DNA of 64,000 nucleotides, from assembly GCF_000269805.1 (NCBI RefSeq), contig NZ_JH711482.1:286304-350303 (forward strand), read 5' to 3'. The translations under genes were made by a program, and so were the position numbers. Source of the DNA: Actinomyces massiliensis 4401292. Lineage in GTDB: Bacteria; Actinomycetota; Actinomycetes; Actinomycetales; Actinomycetaceae. Positions within the stretch are counted from its first letter, which is position 1; each line of letters starts with the position of its first letter. The notes under the pieces are model-generated. The model searched no databases. It was not told the DNA's origin and saw nothing but the letters and a program-made list of their open reading frames with translations. Shown one piece after another: positions 44,052 to 52,596 of this stretch.

Positions 44052-45052
44052 TCACCACCCTGACAGCCACGACTACCGAGCGCATTGTCTCTGCGCTGGT
44101 CGAGGAGGAAGGCGTCTCCGGCGGTTCACATGTGCTGACTCTCATCATCGACACTAATACCGCTGGGCTGGAGGACGCTCTGGCCGCGGCGCACGGCGCG
44201 AGCCGGGACCATCCGTGCCGCATTATCGCAGTGGTCCGGCCCGATACTGAGAATGATGATGTGAATGATGCCGCGACAGGGCCCCGGTCGCGTGACGGGC
44301 ATGTCCCATCCGACCTGCCGGGACATCTCGACGCCGAGATCCGGGTCGGTCATGATGCCGGGGCCGGCGAGACGCTGGTTCTACGGCCTTGGGGCGAGGC
44401 CGCTGAGCATGTCGACACGCTCGTCGTTCCCCTCCTGCTGCCCGACGTCCCGGTGGTGACATGGTGGCCGACTGCGCCGCCCGATCGGCCCTCCACGGAC
44501 CCCTTGGGGAAACTGGCCTCTACTCGGATCACCAACACTCCTGCGCTGTCGGATCCAGTGATGGCCCTTAAAGCGCTTGCGCCGTCCTTCACCCGTGGCG
44601 ATATCGACCTGGCCTGGACCCGGATCACGCTGTGGCGGGCCATGGTCGCCTCGACCCTCGATCCGGTGCTGCGCGACGGAACGGCCCGAGGCATTGTCGT
44701 CGCCGGAGAGCCGGGGAACGCCTCCATCGCGCTCATGATCCGATGGCTGGCACTGCGCACCGGAGTGGCCATTGAGCAGATCGATGTCCCCGGTTTCAGC
44801 GGCATTGCCTCAATCACTGTGAGCACGCTGACGGGCGATATCGTGATAGCCCGTATGGACCAGGAGCGCGCCACCATCACCCGTCCCGGGGGCGAGGCTC
44901 CGCAGGTCGTCACCATGCCTCGACGCGAACCGATCACGACCATGAACGAGGAATTGCGCAGGCTGACTCCCGACCTCGTTTTCGAAGAGGTTCTAGCCTC
45001 TTTCGCCGCCGAATGCTGCACTTCTCATGCTCCCGACAGGACAGGTTCGTGA
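44048..45052 (+). CDS. opcA: Glucose-6-phosphate dehydrogenase assembly protein OpcA
   Basis: OpcA promotes assembly and activity of glucose-6-phosphate dehydrogenase in actinobacteria and cyanobacteria. The 334-residue soluble protein shows the family segment LVVPLLLPDVPVVTWWPTAPP near residue 125 and DLAWTRITLWRAMVASTLD near 188. ATG 44048 overlaps the zwf stop (ATGA) and is preferred over ATG 44036. Its own stop overlaps the start of pgl (GTGA), giving a fully coupled three-gene operon. Confidence 0.93.
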   Translation: MITTLTATTTERIVSALVEEEGVSGGSHVLTLIIDTNTAGLEDALAAAHGASRDHPCRIIAVVRPDTENDDVNDAATGPRSRDGHVPSDLPGHLDAEIRVGHDAGAGETLVLRPWGEAAEHVDTLVVPLLLPDVPVVTWWPTAPPDRPSTDPLGKLASTRITNTPALSDPVMALKALAPSFTRGDIDLAWTRITLWRAMVASTLDPVLRDGTARGIVVAGEPGNASIALMIRWLALRTGVAIEQIDVPGFSGIASITVSTLTGDIVIARMDQERATITRPGGEAPQVVTMPRREPITTMNEELRRLTPDLVFEEVLASFAAECCTSHAPDRTGS

Positions 45053-45825
45053 GCGCCGCCGACCTGATTGAGAAGAGGACCGCGTCCCTGCCCACGGCGA
45101 AGCTCGTGCGCCGCCCCTCCTTCGACGAGGTCTGCACCCTGGCTGCTGAACGGACTGCAGAGCTGCTCGTCGAGGCGGTGGCTTCTCGTGGTTCCGGGCA
45201 CCTCGCCCTGACCGGTGGCTCGGCCGGCATTGCGCTGGCCCGCTCTCTGCCTGCGACCTTCGCCGCAGCAGGGATCAGCGGCTCGCTTCTGGAGAATGTT
45301 CACCTGTGGTTCGGCGACGAGCGCTTCGTTGCCGCAGGCGACCCCGACCGCAATGACCTGCTCGTGGCGGGATTGGTTGATGCGGGCTTACCGGACGCCA
45401 ACGTTCATCGGGTGCGCGGTCCAGAGCTGGTTGCCGGGGTCGATGCCGCCGCCGCGCACCTGGCCGAGGAGCTTTCTGCAACCGGTCCTGCTGAAGGGCG
45501 CTTCGACGTCGTCCACCTGGGAGTCGGGCCGGACGCTCACGTCTGCTCCCTCTTCCCGGGGCATCCGGCGGCGCTGCTGACCGGGGGCGACGTCGTCGCG
45601 GTGCACTCCTCCCCCAAGCCTCCGCCCGAGCGGGTCTCACTGACCTTCGATGCGCTGCACCGCTCCCGGTGCGTCATGGCGGTAGCCGGCGGTGCGGGAA
45701 AGGCGGAGGCGGTTCGTGCCGGCCTGGGAGCGCCTGACGTGGTGCGAGCTCCCGCATCATGCGCGCGTGGGCGTGCCACCACCTGGTACCTCGATGACGC
45801 GGCCGCCAGTGGGCTGACCGGCTGA
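45049..45825 (+). CDS. pgl: 6-phosphogluconolactonase
   Basis: Pgl hydrolyses 6-phosphogluconolactone between the zwf and gnd steps. The 258-residue protein is of the NagB/DevB type: LALTGGSAGIALARSL near residue 50, HLWFGDERFVAAGDPDRND near 84 and VHLGVGPDAHVCSLFPGHP near 155 carry the active-site residues. GTG 45049 overlaps the opcA stop and has AGGACAGG upstream. The frame remains open to 45013 inside opcA, but that extension is not family-like. Confidence 0.93.
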   Translation: MSAADLIEKRTASLPTAKLVRRPSFDEVCTLAAERTAELLVEAVASRGSGHLALTGGSAGIALARSLPATFAAAGISGSLLENVHLWFGDERFVAAGDPDRNDLLVAGLVDAGLPDANVHRVRGPELVAGVDAAAAHLAEELSATGPAEGRFDVVHLGVGPDAHVCSLFPGHPAALLTGGDVVAVHSSPKPPPERVSLTFDALHRSRCVMAVAGGAGKAEAVRAGLGAPDVVRAPASCARGRATTWYLDDAAASGLTG

Positions 45826-45953
45826 TCGATTGCACGCTCGGAGCGGTGCCTGACTCTGCTCCAGCTGGTCCGTGCTCCGTGCACAGGCTTGGGACCCGCC
45901 TGGCACGAAGCCGCAGTCTGTGGACAGGCGCATGGGGCGCGGCGTAAGCCGCG

Positions 45954-45959
45954 TAGCCT
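45954..45959 (+). promoter_or_regulatory. Leaderless -10 element ahead of a 16-codon frame
   Basis: TAGCCT stands six bases before ATG 45966, the same geometry as on many real genes in the window. Confidence 0.45.
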
Positions 45960-45965
45960 GGGAAC

Positions 45966-46016
45966 ATGCGATTTCTGCGGTTCCGCGATCCCGGCCCGAC
46001 TATCCTCGTCAGATGA
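45966..46016 (+). CDS. Putative 16-residue leader peptide upstream of the HNH nuclease
   Basis: An ATG exactly placed for leaderless translation opens a 16-residue frame (MRFLRFRDPGPTILVR). Its stop overlaps a perfect 18-base palindrome, and the nuclease gene begins 38 bases later. The peptide is basic and has no known relative. It could be a leader peptide, or the ATG could be fortuitous within a 5' untranslated region. Confidence 0.35.
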   Translation: MRFLRFRDPGPTILVR

Positions 46017-46032
46017 GCCGACTAGTCGGCTC
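46015..46032. promoter_or_regulatory. 18-base perfect palindrome before the HNH nuclease
   Basis: GAGCCGACTAGTCGGCTC begins within the stop codon of the 16-codon frame and ends 22 bases before the nuclease ATG. As RNA it folds to a seven-pair hairpin with a CTAG loop; as DNA it could be an operator. Confidence 0.5.
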
Positions 46033-46054
46033 TGGGCCAGTCTGAGGCATCGAT

Positions 46055-47041
46055 ATGCTTGTTTTCACGCCGTATGTGCTGCATGCCGGCGCTGTTGCTC
46101 TTGCGACGGTGCTGGCGGCTTCCGGTTCCGTTCCACCCGGTCAGTGGGACTCTCGCGGAGATCAGGTTCTGAGTGCTGCGGGCGCGTTAGAGGCCCTGGA
46201 TTCGCTTCCGGCGGATGCGCCGGCCGCAGTTTCCTGGGGTGAAGGCGGATCTCGCACGGGCTGGTTCGGTCAGGCCTGGGAGGACGTGGACGGTGATGGC
46301 TGTGACACTCGGAACGAGATTCTGTCCCGGGACCTGACCGATGCGGACTACTCCCGCGCCAATGGCATCCAAAGTCGTGATGAGGGGGTCGGGCAGGGTG
46401 CAGCCGTGTGCCCTGATGCCACCGTGTGGTCTGGCACGCTTCACGACCCCTATACCGGTTCCACCATCGCCTTCCAGCGTGGCCAGGGCACCTCGGAGGC
46501 GGTTCAGATCGACCATGTGGTGCCTCTGAACTATCTCTATGCGCATGGCGCCTGGGCGTGGGACGAACGCACCCGACTCCTGGTGGCCAATGATCCCCTC
46601 AACCTTTTGGCGGTCGATGGGGAGGCGAATCAGGCCAAGTCCGCCTGCGGGCCGGCGACCTGCCCGGTGGGCTCGACCGAGACCGCTTCCTGGCAAACCG
46701 AGTCGGATCGCGGATGGTGGCCTTCGGATGACTCTTACAGGTGCGCCTACGCCGCTCGTTTCGTCTCCGTGGCGGCCGCCTACAGCCTGGGGCTTCCCCA
46801 GGCCGATGTCGATGCGCTGCGCACGACACTGACGGACTGCGCCGCGGGCGGTGACGGCGCTCCTTCAGCCCTGGAGCGCGTCACCGGTACCGCTCAGGGC
46901 ACGGCGGATGTTCTACGTTCCAGTCCGATCTACCGTCTGGTGTCGATCATCGGTATCGCCCTGGTTGGCGCGGGCCTGGTGGCACGCTCCAAGCGCGCCC
47001 TGGATGCAGGTCGCCGAACTGGGCGGCGCCGCAGAAACTGA
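46055..47041 (+). CDS. Exported, membrane-anchored HNH endonuclease (DUF1524-like)
   Basis: This 328-residue protein has an N-terminal hydrophobic segment (residues 5–22, signal-like). The HNH nuclease domain includes VDGDGCDTRNEIL near 80, the catalytic QIDHVVPLNYLYAHGAW near 150 and NDPLNLLAVDGEANQAKS near 180. Near the C-terminus a helix (LVSIIGIALVGAGLVA) and a basic tail complete a surface-anchored layout. Such nucleases in actinobacteria are thought to act outside the cytoplasm on DNA, perhaps for nutrition, uptake or defence (inference). The ribosome site is a weak GAGG. The small frame and palindrome upstream are unusual. Confidence 0.85.
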   Translation: MLVFTPYVLHAGAVALATVLAASGSVPPGQWDSRGDQVLSAAGALEALDSLPADAPAAVSWGEGGSRTGWFGQAWEDVDGDGCDTRNEILSRDLTDADYSRANGIQSRDEGVGQGAAVCPDATVWSGTLHDPYTGSTIAFQRGQGTSEAVQIDHVVPLNYLYAHGAWAWDERTRLLVANDPLNLLAVDGEANQAKSACGPATCPVGSTETASWQTESDRGWWPSDDSYRCAYAARFVSVAAAYSLGLPQADVDALRTTLTDCAAGGDGAPSALERVTGTAQGTADVLRSSPIYRLVSIIGIALVGAGLVARSKRALDAGRRTGRRRRN

Positions 47042-47053
47042 TACCGTCGTCGC

Positions 47054-47059
47054 TAGGAT
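47054..47059 (+). promoter_or_regulatory. Leaderless -10 element of the S4 protein gene
   Basis: TAGGAT stands seven bases before ATG 47067. Confidence 0.5.
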
Positions 47060-47066
47060 CGGGCAT

Positions 47067-47540
47067 ATGAGCACCAGGCAGGCCCGAAGTAAGCGGATGC
47101 CCAACGATGCCGGAGCTGCCGGTGGTGACGGTCCTGCCTCGGCCAGGATCGACGTATGGCTGTGGAGCGTGCGTCAGATCAAGTCGCGGTCCGCTGCGAC
47201 GGCGGCCTGTCGGGCCGGGCACGTGCGCATCAATGGAGAACCCGCCAAACCCGCCCAGCACGTGCGGATTGGCGATGAGGTCCGCTACCGGGTCGACGGG
47301 TTCGACCGGCACCTGATTATCAAGCGCATCCTGCTCAAGCGTGTTGGGGCCCCGGTAGCGCGAACCGCTTACACCGATATCTCCGCGCCGCGCCCCTCCC
47401 CCATGGATGCGCCGGCCGGGATCATCCGCGACCGCGGTGCGGGCCGTCCCACGAAGAAGGAGCGGCGCCAGCTCGATGCTCTGCGCGGTGCGCCGAGCGA
47501 GATCGACATCGAGCACATCCTCGACGGCGAGCGCCGGTGA
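47067..47540 (+). CDS. S4-domain RNA-binding protein (Hsp15/HslR-like)
   Basis: This 157-residue protein has an S4 RNA-binding domain, residues 28–90: ARIDVWLWSVRQIKSRSAATAACRAGHVRING with the alpha-L motif, then KPAQHVRIGDEVRYRV. The C-terminal tail AGRPTKKERRQLDALRG is basic, as in Hsp15, which recycles stalled 50S subunits. The ATG is leaderless. It follows the nuclease gene by 25 bases. Confidence 0.86.
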   Translation: MSTRQARSKRMPNDAGAAGGDGPASARIDVWLWSVRQIKSRSAATAACRAGHVRINGEPAKPAQHVRIGDEVRYRVDGFDRHLIIKRILLKRVGAPVARTAYTDISAPRPSPMDAPAGIIRDRGAGRPTKKERRQLDALRGAPSEIDIEHILDGERR

Positions 47541-47572
47541 GGTCGGTGGTTTCTAGAAGGCGGAATACGCGC

Positions 47573-48460
47573 TCATCGTGGCGGCAGGCGGTCGAGAAGA
47601 GCCTCGATCATGCGCAGCACCCCGTCATCGGTATTAGCCGGAGCGATATAGCGGGCTCGGGAGAGGATCCCAGGATGGGCGTTGGCCATTGCGAAGGACA
47701 GTTCGGCATGGTCATATAGCTCGGCGTCGTTGAGGTAATCGCCGAACACGGCTGTTTGAGCTGGTTCGATACCCAGCCGCTCCTGTACTGCCGCGAGCGC
47801 CCGTCCTTTTGAGGCGGTGCGGGCCATCATGTCGACCCAGTGCGCACCCGACACCACAGTCTGCACGCCGGGCACGGCTGCCGATAGAGGCCTGTAGCAC
47901 TCGGACTCGGCGTCGCCGAAGGCGTAGACGGCGATCTTGAGGACATTGTCCAAAGCAAGATCCAGGACGTCCTCCACAGGCTCGAGAGCCGCGTAGTAGA
48001 AGGCGCATTGACGCACGAAACGCTCATCAATGCGATCAACATAGGCGCGGTCCCTGGTGGCGATTACCGGGCCGACGTCGAGTCCCTGCTCGCACAGGGC
48101 ACGAGTCGTGTGCACCACGGTAACCGCGTCTGAGCGGGTGATCGTCTCGCGGTGGATCTCGTCATCGCCCTGAACGACTATCGTGCCGTTCTCCGCGATG
48201 ATCGGGCTCTGCGTGATCGTAGCTCCCAGGGTGGCCCGCAGGTTGGCGAGTTGGCGCCCCGAAGCCGGCACGAAGACGACGCCGTGCTCATGCATGCGGG
48301 CCACGACGGTGTCGAGACGACGTGGGACGCGGCCCTGGCCATCGAGCAGGGTGCCATCCATGTCTGCGACCACTAGCCGCAGGTCGACTTCGTCCGGAAA
48401 GTCGGCTGTCAAGTTGCTGAGTTCTGAGGTCTCAGTCGGGCCGGATACGGAATGACTCAT
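47573..48460 (-). CDS. Cof-type HAD-IIB phosphatase
   Basis: This 295-residue haloacid dehalogenase-type phosphatase has LVVADMDGTLLDGQGRVP near residue 28 (nucleophile Asp), FVPASGRQ near 62, SKGRALAAVQERLG near 220 (Lys) and TAVFGDYLNDAELYDHA near 240 (metal Asp). The Cof-type cap lies between motifs II and III. ATG 48460 follows AAAGGAT. A 155-base piece of this gene (codons about 43–93) is duplicated at 53208–53362 in the same orientation, bounding a foreign island. The substrate is probably a sugar phosphate or nucleotide (family inference). Confidence 0.88.
   Translation of the reverse strand: MSHSVSGPTETSELSNLTADFPDEVDLRLVVADMDGTLLDGQGRVPRRLDTVVARMHEHGVVFVPASGRQLANLRATLGATITQSPIIAENGTIVVQGDDEIHRETITRSDAVTVVHTTRALCEQGLDVGPVIATRDRAYVDRIDERFVRQCAFYYAALEPVEDVLDLALDNVLKIAVYAFGDAESECYRPLSAAVPGVQTVVSGAHWVDMMARTASKGRALAAVQERLGIEPAQTAVFGDYLNDAELYDHAELSFAMANAHPGILSRARYIAPANTDDGVLRMIEALLDRLPPR
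48181..48335 (-). repeat. Left copy of a 155-base direct repeat (inside the HAD gene)
   Basis: This segment of the intact HAD gene matches 53208–53362 with about nine differences counted by eye, in the same orientation. The copies are 5.0 kb apart and flank the relaxase–MFS–AraC region. Confidence 0.85.
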
Positions 48461-48674
48461 GACGGGATCCTTTCAGATTCGCGGCGCTGAGGGTCGAGGA
48501 AGACATCGACGGCGAGCTCGGCCAAGGAGCGGAGTGAGATCAAGGAGATTCCAGCGAAATGTTGCTATCGTCAGGTGCGGCCGCATCGACCACCAAGCAG
48601 TCCGGCGCAAGAACGTTGTGCGGTCTGAGGGTGTGCTGTTCGCTGGGGACTGTGGCACCTCAGGATTGGCGGGA

Positions 48675-48885
48675 TTACGGGGTGGGTTGCTGTGTCGTCT
48701 GTACGGGGTGGGGTTGTTGCGGTGATGGGCCGTTACTGCTGGCCAGTAGTGTGGTGGCGAATGCAATCGTCGTCACCAGGGTTAGTGCCGCGATCACGAC
48801 AGCCGTCCATGCCAGGGGTTTGCCTTGGCGGCTGGTGCGCAGGCGCACGATACCTGCAATAGGAGCGATAAGGGCCAGTGGCGCG
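48675..48885 (-). pseudogene. C-terminal fragment of a DUF4190-like membrane protein
   Basis: Reading on the minus strand in the frame that ends at TAA 48677–48675 gives GAPLALIAPIAGIVRLR, a basic turn, then a hydrophobic helix (WTAVVIAALTLVTTIAFATTLL) and a Pro/Gln-rich tail. This resembles the end of DUF4190-type membrane proteins. It has no start of its own and is joined out of frame to the relaxase remnant near 48885. It is evidently a broken end of a second gene. Confidence 0.4.
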
Positions 48886-49848
48886 CCGGAACTGCAACGG
48901 GCTCGACGCCAACTCCGGCGGCGTCAGTCGCAACGATGCGCGCTCGGCAGCGTCTGCGATGAGCCCGGTGATCGCCTCACGATCTTGGAGGCTGGCGAAC
49001 CGCCAGCCCATCAACTGCCTGCTGGCTTCGGAGTGCAGATTCCAGCGAGTCCAGGTCGTGCGCTTCTCCGCAACCATCTCCATCACGGCCTGCCCGACTT
49101 CGTGCACCACGTCCAGCGGCACGTCGTCGGCGCGCAGCAACCGTCGCGGCGCCTCACCGCGGAGCAAGGCGCGCGCCCAGCCGGTCGCATCCGTGCCGAG
49201 CAGCCGGGTTGCGCGCTCGCGCCAGTCGCGGGTGAGGCCCGCCAGCGACTTGATCTGCTTTTCCGGTCGGGTGGCGAGTGTCGCTTGGGCGCGTAGTTTC
49301 AGCACCATTCGCGCCGAGGGCTGCCGGCCATGCTTGGCGATCTACTCGGCGATCAGCGATTGCGTGCCCGCATCTGCAACCGCCCAGATTGCGGAGATGG
49401 ACTTGGGGACGCTGAACGTGAAGTCGTAACCGGCCACCGCGCGGCGGGTGCCGCGCTCGGCTTCCTCGGCCTCGATCGTGGCGACCTCTCGTGCTCGCGC
49501 TGCCGGCCCCAGCTCCGGGTCGAGTGCGTTCACGCGCTGCTCGATCCGCTCGGCGATACTGGCGAACTGCTGGTAAGGACGACTCAGAGCCTCCCCGGTG
49601 ATGGGGTTGTGTCCCATGCCGATGAAGAGCTGTAGCTGCGCCTCAGACACCTGCGGCCCCTCGGCCAGCTCACCGTGCCCCAGCGACGCAAGGCCCTGGC
49701 CGAGCCAGAAGCCTGGCGGGTTCGCCGCCTCGGCGTAGTACCTCGTAAGCGAGGCCGAAAGGGAGCGGTCGCCGTCGCCGGCCGCGATGGATTTCAGGAG
49801 GTACTTGTAGCAACCGCCCGCACTCATCACGCGCATCGAAACCGTCAC
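48885..49848 (-). pseudogene. Remnant of a MobF (TrwC/TraI-type) relaxase
   Basis: In one frame from GTG 49848 (ribosome site GGAGG) the product starts MRVMSAGGCYKYLLKS and continues through GYDFTFSVPKSISAIWAV. This is the N-terminus of actinobacterial MobF relaxases, which nick DNA for conjugation. After LIAE an amber codon (49341–49339) interrupts, then the same frame resumes with RAQATLATRPEKQIKSLAGL and DVVHEVGQAVMEMV, which normally lie some 200 or more residues later. The intervening catalytic His region is missing, and the protein ends at a junction near 48885. It marks a former mobile element. Confidence 0.75.
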
Positions 49849-49971
49849 GACCGGGCCTCCCTCCTGGCCGGGAGGTGAGCGTCTAAACCCGCCTACGGCG
49901 CCGCTCGGCGGGCGGCGCCTCGTCTGAAAGACGTGTGGCAAGATCGGGTCTTGACTTTAGTTTTGACTCAT

Positions 49972-49987
49972 TTTAGCGTGCGCTAAA
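49972..49987. promoter_or_regulatory. 16-base palindrome, likely ArsR operator
   Basis: TTTAGCG-TG-CGCTAAA lies in the AT-rich stretch 30 bases before the VOC gene, after two TTGACT words that could serve as -35. ArsR repressors usually bind such sites; the ArsR gene is second in this operon. Confidence 0.6.
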
Positions 49988-50016
49988 TCAAGTACCGACT
50001 GAACAAAGGAGTCATC

Positions 50017-50391
50017 ATGGGATCGAGGCTGTCGTACTTCGAGGTCACGTCAACGGACATGGAGCGGGCGCAGTCGTTCTACCGCGAGATGTTCGGCTGG
50101 CAGGTCATGGCACTGCCGGAGATGGGTGGCTACGCCGTCGTGGACACCCAGTCGGGCGAGGGCGGTGCTAGCGGTGGCATCGGCCCGGTGATGGACGGCG
50201 GGGCCGGTGGCATCCGGGTCTACTTCCACGAACCCGACCTGACAGCGGGTCTGACACGGGCGGTCGAGCTTGGCGGCACGGTCGTGCAGGAGCCGACCGA
50301 GATTCCCGGCTTCGGCACCATCGCGGTGTTCGCCGACCCGGACGGGCACCAGGTCGGTCTGTGGGATCGTGACGGTTTCGGTGCGGCATGA
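50017..50391 (+). CDS. VOC-family (glyoxalase/bleomycin-resistance-like) protein
   Basis: This 124-residue protein has two beta-alpha-beta-beta-beta modules of the vicinal oxygen chelate fold: SYFEVTSTDMERAQSFYREMFGW at the N-terminus and GTIAVFADPDGHQVGLW at the C-terminus. The substrate is unknown. It is first in an operon with arsR, SRPBCC and MFS genes, behind a clear AAAGGAG ribosome site. The 14 bases AAGGAGTCATCATG are identical at the MFS start. Confidence 0.85.
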   Translation: MGSRLSYFEVTSTDMERAQSFYREMFGWQVMALPEMGGYAVVDTQSGEGGASGGIGPVMDGGAGGIRVYFHEPDLTAGLTRAVELGGTVVQEPTEIPGFGTIAVFADPDGHQVGLWDRDGFGAA

Positions 50392-50732
50392 CCCTGAACC
50401 GGGAACAGGCGCTGCAAGCATTCGCTGAGCCGCGCCGACGCGCGATCCTCGAACTGGTCGCGGAGAACGAGCTGCCCGCCGGTCAGATCAGCTCTCAGTT
50501 CTCAGATGTGTCGGCCTCCGCCGTCTCTCAGCACCTCCGCATCCTCAAAAATGTGGGCCTGTTGGTTGAGCGGCGCGACGGCGCGCGTCGCCTGTACCGG
50601 GCCGACACCGACGCACTCGAAGAACTGCGCAGCTACCTAAATGACCTGTGGGCGTCGAGCCTCAAAGTTGCGCAGTCCATCACAGAGGCCGAGCACCGCG
50701 GCGACACGGACGAGCAGCGAGAGGTTGGCTGA
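50388..50732 (+). CDS. ArsR-family transcriptional repressor
   Basis: This 114-residue winged-helix repressor (EPRRRAILELVAENELPAGQISSQF...SASAVSQHLRILKNVGLLVERRDGARRLYRA) resembles the SdpR/PF12840 type without metal-binding Cys pairs. Its ATG overlaps the VOC stop (ATGA). It most likely binds the palindrome at 49972–49987 and controls its own operon. Confidence 0.87.
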   Translation: MTLNREQALQAFAEPRRRAILELVAENELPAGQISSQFSDVSASAVSQHLRILKNVGLLVERRDGARRLYRADTDALEELRSYLNDLWASSLKVAQSITEAEHRGDTDEQREVG

Positions 50733-50734
50733 TC

Positions 50735-51250
50735 GTGACCGCTGAGCAGAACCGGAACCGGCACCTCTCCGCGGTGCCTCGCGACGAGTCGGAGTCGAAC
50801 CCGCTGGACGATGCGGTGATGGCCGAGGTCACAGTACGCTGCCCGGCCCCGGAAACTTTCGCGCTGTTCCTCGACACGCTCGCGGACTGGTGGCCGCTCA
50901 AGGACTACTCGATGGCCCCCGGCGAGGTCGTCGATGTCGAGGTCGACCGTCGCCCCGGTGGGGCGATCACCGAGATACGCCGCGATGGGAGCCGCGCCCG
51001 CTGGGGAACCCTGCTGACCTGGGAGCCGCCCCACCGCTTCGCGATGGACTGGCACGTTACCCCCGGCCTGGAACAGACCGTCATCACCGTGACGTTCAAG
51101 GCCGTCTCGCCGCAGGTCACCAAGGTCTCACTCGTGCATAGCGGTTGGCAGGGCATCGACCCGGCCCGCCTCGGTATGCAGCTCGGCTACACCCAGGGCT
51201 GGACAGCGATCCTGCGCTGCTTCACCCGCAGCCTCGAATCCGAAGACTGA
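50735..51250 (+). CDS. SRPBCC (AHSA1-like) domain protein
   Basis: This 171-residue protein has the START-like fold used to bind hydrophobic ligands (AEVTVRCPAPETFALFLDTLADWWPLKDYSMAPGEVVDVEVDRRPGGAI, then LLTWEPPHRFAMDWHV). The start is GTG 50735, two bases after the arsR stop. ArsR–SRPBCC pairs are very common; the ligand is usually unknown. The C-terminal VSLVHSGWQ...LGYTQGWTAILRCF matches AHSA1 proteins. Confidence 0.85.
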   Translation: MTAEQNRNRHLSAVPRDESESNPLDDAVMAEVTVRCPAPETFALFLDTLADWWPLKDYSMAPGEVVDVEVDRRPGGAITEIRRDGSRARWGTLLTWEPPHRFAMDWHVTPGLEQTVITVTFKAVSPQVTKVSLVHSGWQGIDPARLGMQLGYTQGWTAILRCFTRSLESED

Positions 51251-51273
51251 ACACTCACGGGTAAGGAGTCATC

Positions 51274-52596
51274 ATGTCCACCACATCCACGGCCAAGGCG
51301 ACCCGCGTCGCAACCTTGTTGGCCTGCTCGCTCGCCTCGTTCATGGTCGGCCTTGACGCCCTCGTGGTGACCACTGTGCTCCCCAACATCCGCCACGACT
51401 TCAGTGCAGGCATCGATAACCTCTCCTGGGTCGTGAACGCCTACGCTCTCGCATTCGCCGTCTCGATCCTGGCTGGGTCGATGCTGGGCGACCGCTTCGG
51501 GCGACGCCGGATGCTCACGGTCGGCGTCGCCCTGTTCGCCATCGCCTCGGCTTTGTGTGCGCTCGCCCCGACGCTCGGCGTCCTGGTGGCTGCGCGCGCG
51601 GTGCAGGGCGCGGCCGGCGGCGTATGCGTGCCGCTCGCCCTCGCCATCGTCACCGCCACTACACCTGCCGAGCGGCGCGGCAAGGTCATCGGTATCTGGG
51701 GTGCGATCACCGGCATCGCCGTCGCCATCGGCCCCCTCATCGGCGGCCTCGTCGCTCAGGGCCTCGCCTGGCAATGGGTGTTCTGGCTCAACCTCTCCGT
51801 CGCCGCCCTCATCCTCGTGCTTGCCTGCCGCATCCCGGCAGACGCCCCTCAGTCCGGGCTGGCAGACCTGATCGGACTGGCGCTGGTGACCCTCGGCATC
51901 GCGCTCGTCACCCACGCGCTCGTCCGGGTCACCCCGGCCTCCCTCAGCGACGCCTCACTGTGGGCGGAACTCGCAGGGGGCCTGGTGCTGCTGGTCGGCT
52001 TCGCCCGCTGGGAACGCCGTGCTATAGCGCCCTTGGTGCCGCCCGCCCTGTTCCGTCATGGTGGGTTCCTCGCCTCCTGCATCGCAATGGCCGCACTCGG
52101 GGCAGGCCTGTTCGGAACCGCGTACCTGCTCGCCCAATACATTCAGGCCGCGATAACGCCCGACCCGCTCGGCGTCGGACTCGCGCTCCTGCCGTGGACA
52201 GGACTAGCCGTGCCCGTCGCACCCGTCGTCGGACGGCTCTCGGACAAGACCGGCGAAGCTCCACTGCTGGCCCTCGGCCTTGCCCTCCAAGCCCTTGGTG
52301 CCATTCTGCTCGCCGTCACCGCGTCCACCAACTACACCGCGATCCTCGTGCCGCTGATCGTCTCCGGCCTCGGCGTCGGCAACGCATTCCGCCAAGTCGG
52401 AGCCGCGCTCGGCATCGCCGTCGCCGTGGCCGTATTCACCCTCAGCGGCGGCAGCCTCGCCCGCCCCGACACCACGATCACCGGCTTCCAGCCCGCAATG
52501 CTCGCCCTCGCAGGATTCGGTCTCATCGGCACCATTGCCGCCGTCCGACTCATCAGCCAAACGCCGGGTCGGCTATCACACCGCTGCACGCAGTGA
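51274..52596 (+). CDS. MFS drug:H+ antiporter (DHA2-like), apparently internally deleted
   Basis: This 440-residue membrane exporter has the DHA2/EmrB-type start ALVVTTVLPNIRHDFSAGIDNLSWVVNAYALAFA (near residue 30), GDRFGRRRMLTVGV (motif A) and AARAVQGAAGGVCVPLALAIV. Late in the protein VPLIVSGLGVG is joined directly to NAFRQVGAALGIAV. In relatives about 28 residues including a conserved AGxASGxNNAFRQVG lead-in lie between. The frame is kept, so the protein may be made but could lack part of a helix. It is the last gene of the ArsR operon and has AAGGAG upstream. Confidence 0.85.
   Translation: MSTTSTAKATRVATLLACSLASFMVGLDALVVTTVLPNIRHDFSAGIDNLSWVVNAYALAFAVSILAGSMLGDRFGRRRMLTVGVALFAIASALCALAPTLGVLVAARAVQGAAGGVCVPLALAIVTATTPAERRGKVIGIWGAITGIAVAIGPLIGGLVAQGLAWQWVFWLNLSVAALILVLACRIPADAPQSGLADLIGLALVTLGIALVTHALVRVTPASLSDASLWAELAGGLVLLVGFARWERRAIAPLVPPALFRHGGFLASCIAMAALGAGLFGTAYLLAQYIQAAITPDPLGVGLALLPWTGLAVPVAPVVGRLSDKTGEAPLLALGLALQALGAILLAVTASTNYTAILVPLIVSGLGVGNAFRQVGAALGIAVAVAVFTLSGGSLARPDTTITGFQPAMLALAGFGLIGTIAAVRLISQTPGRLSHRCTQ

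Noticed and set aside
48559-49296. A plus-strand frame across the relaxase remnant
   Set aside because: The minus strand carries recognisable MobF relaxase sequence in one frame; the plus-strand product has no family match.
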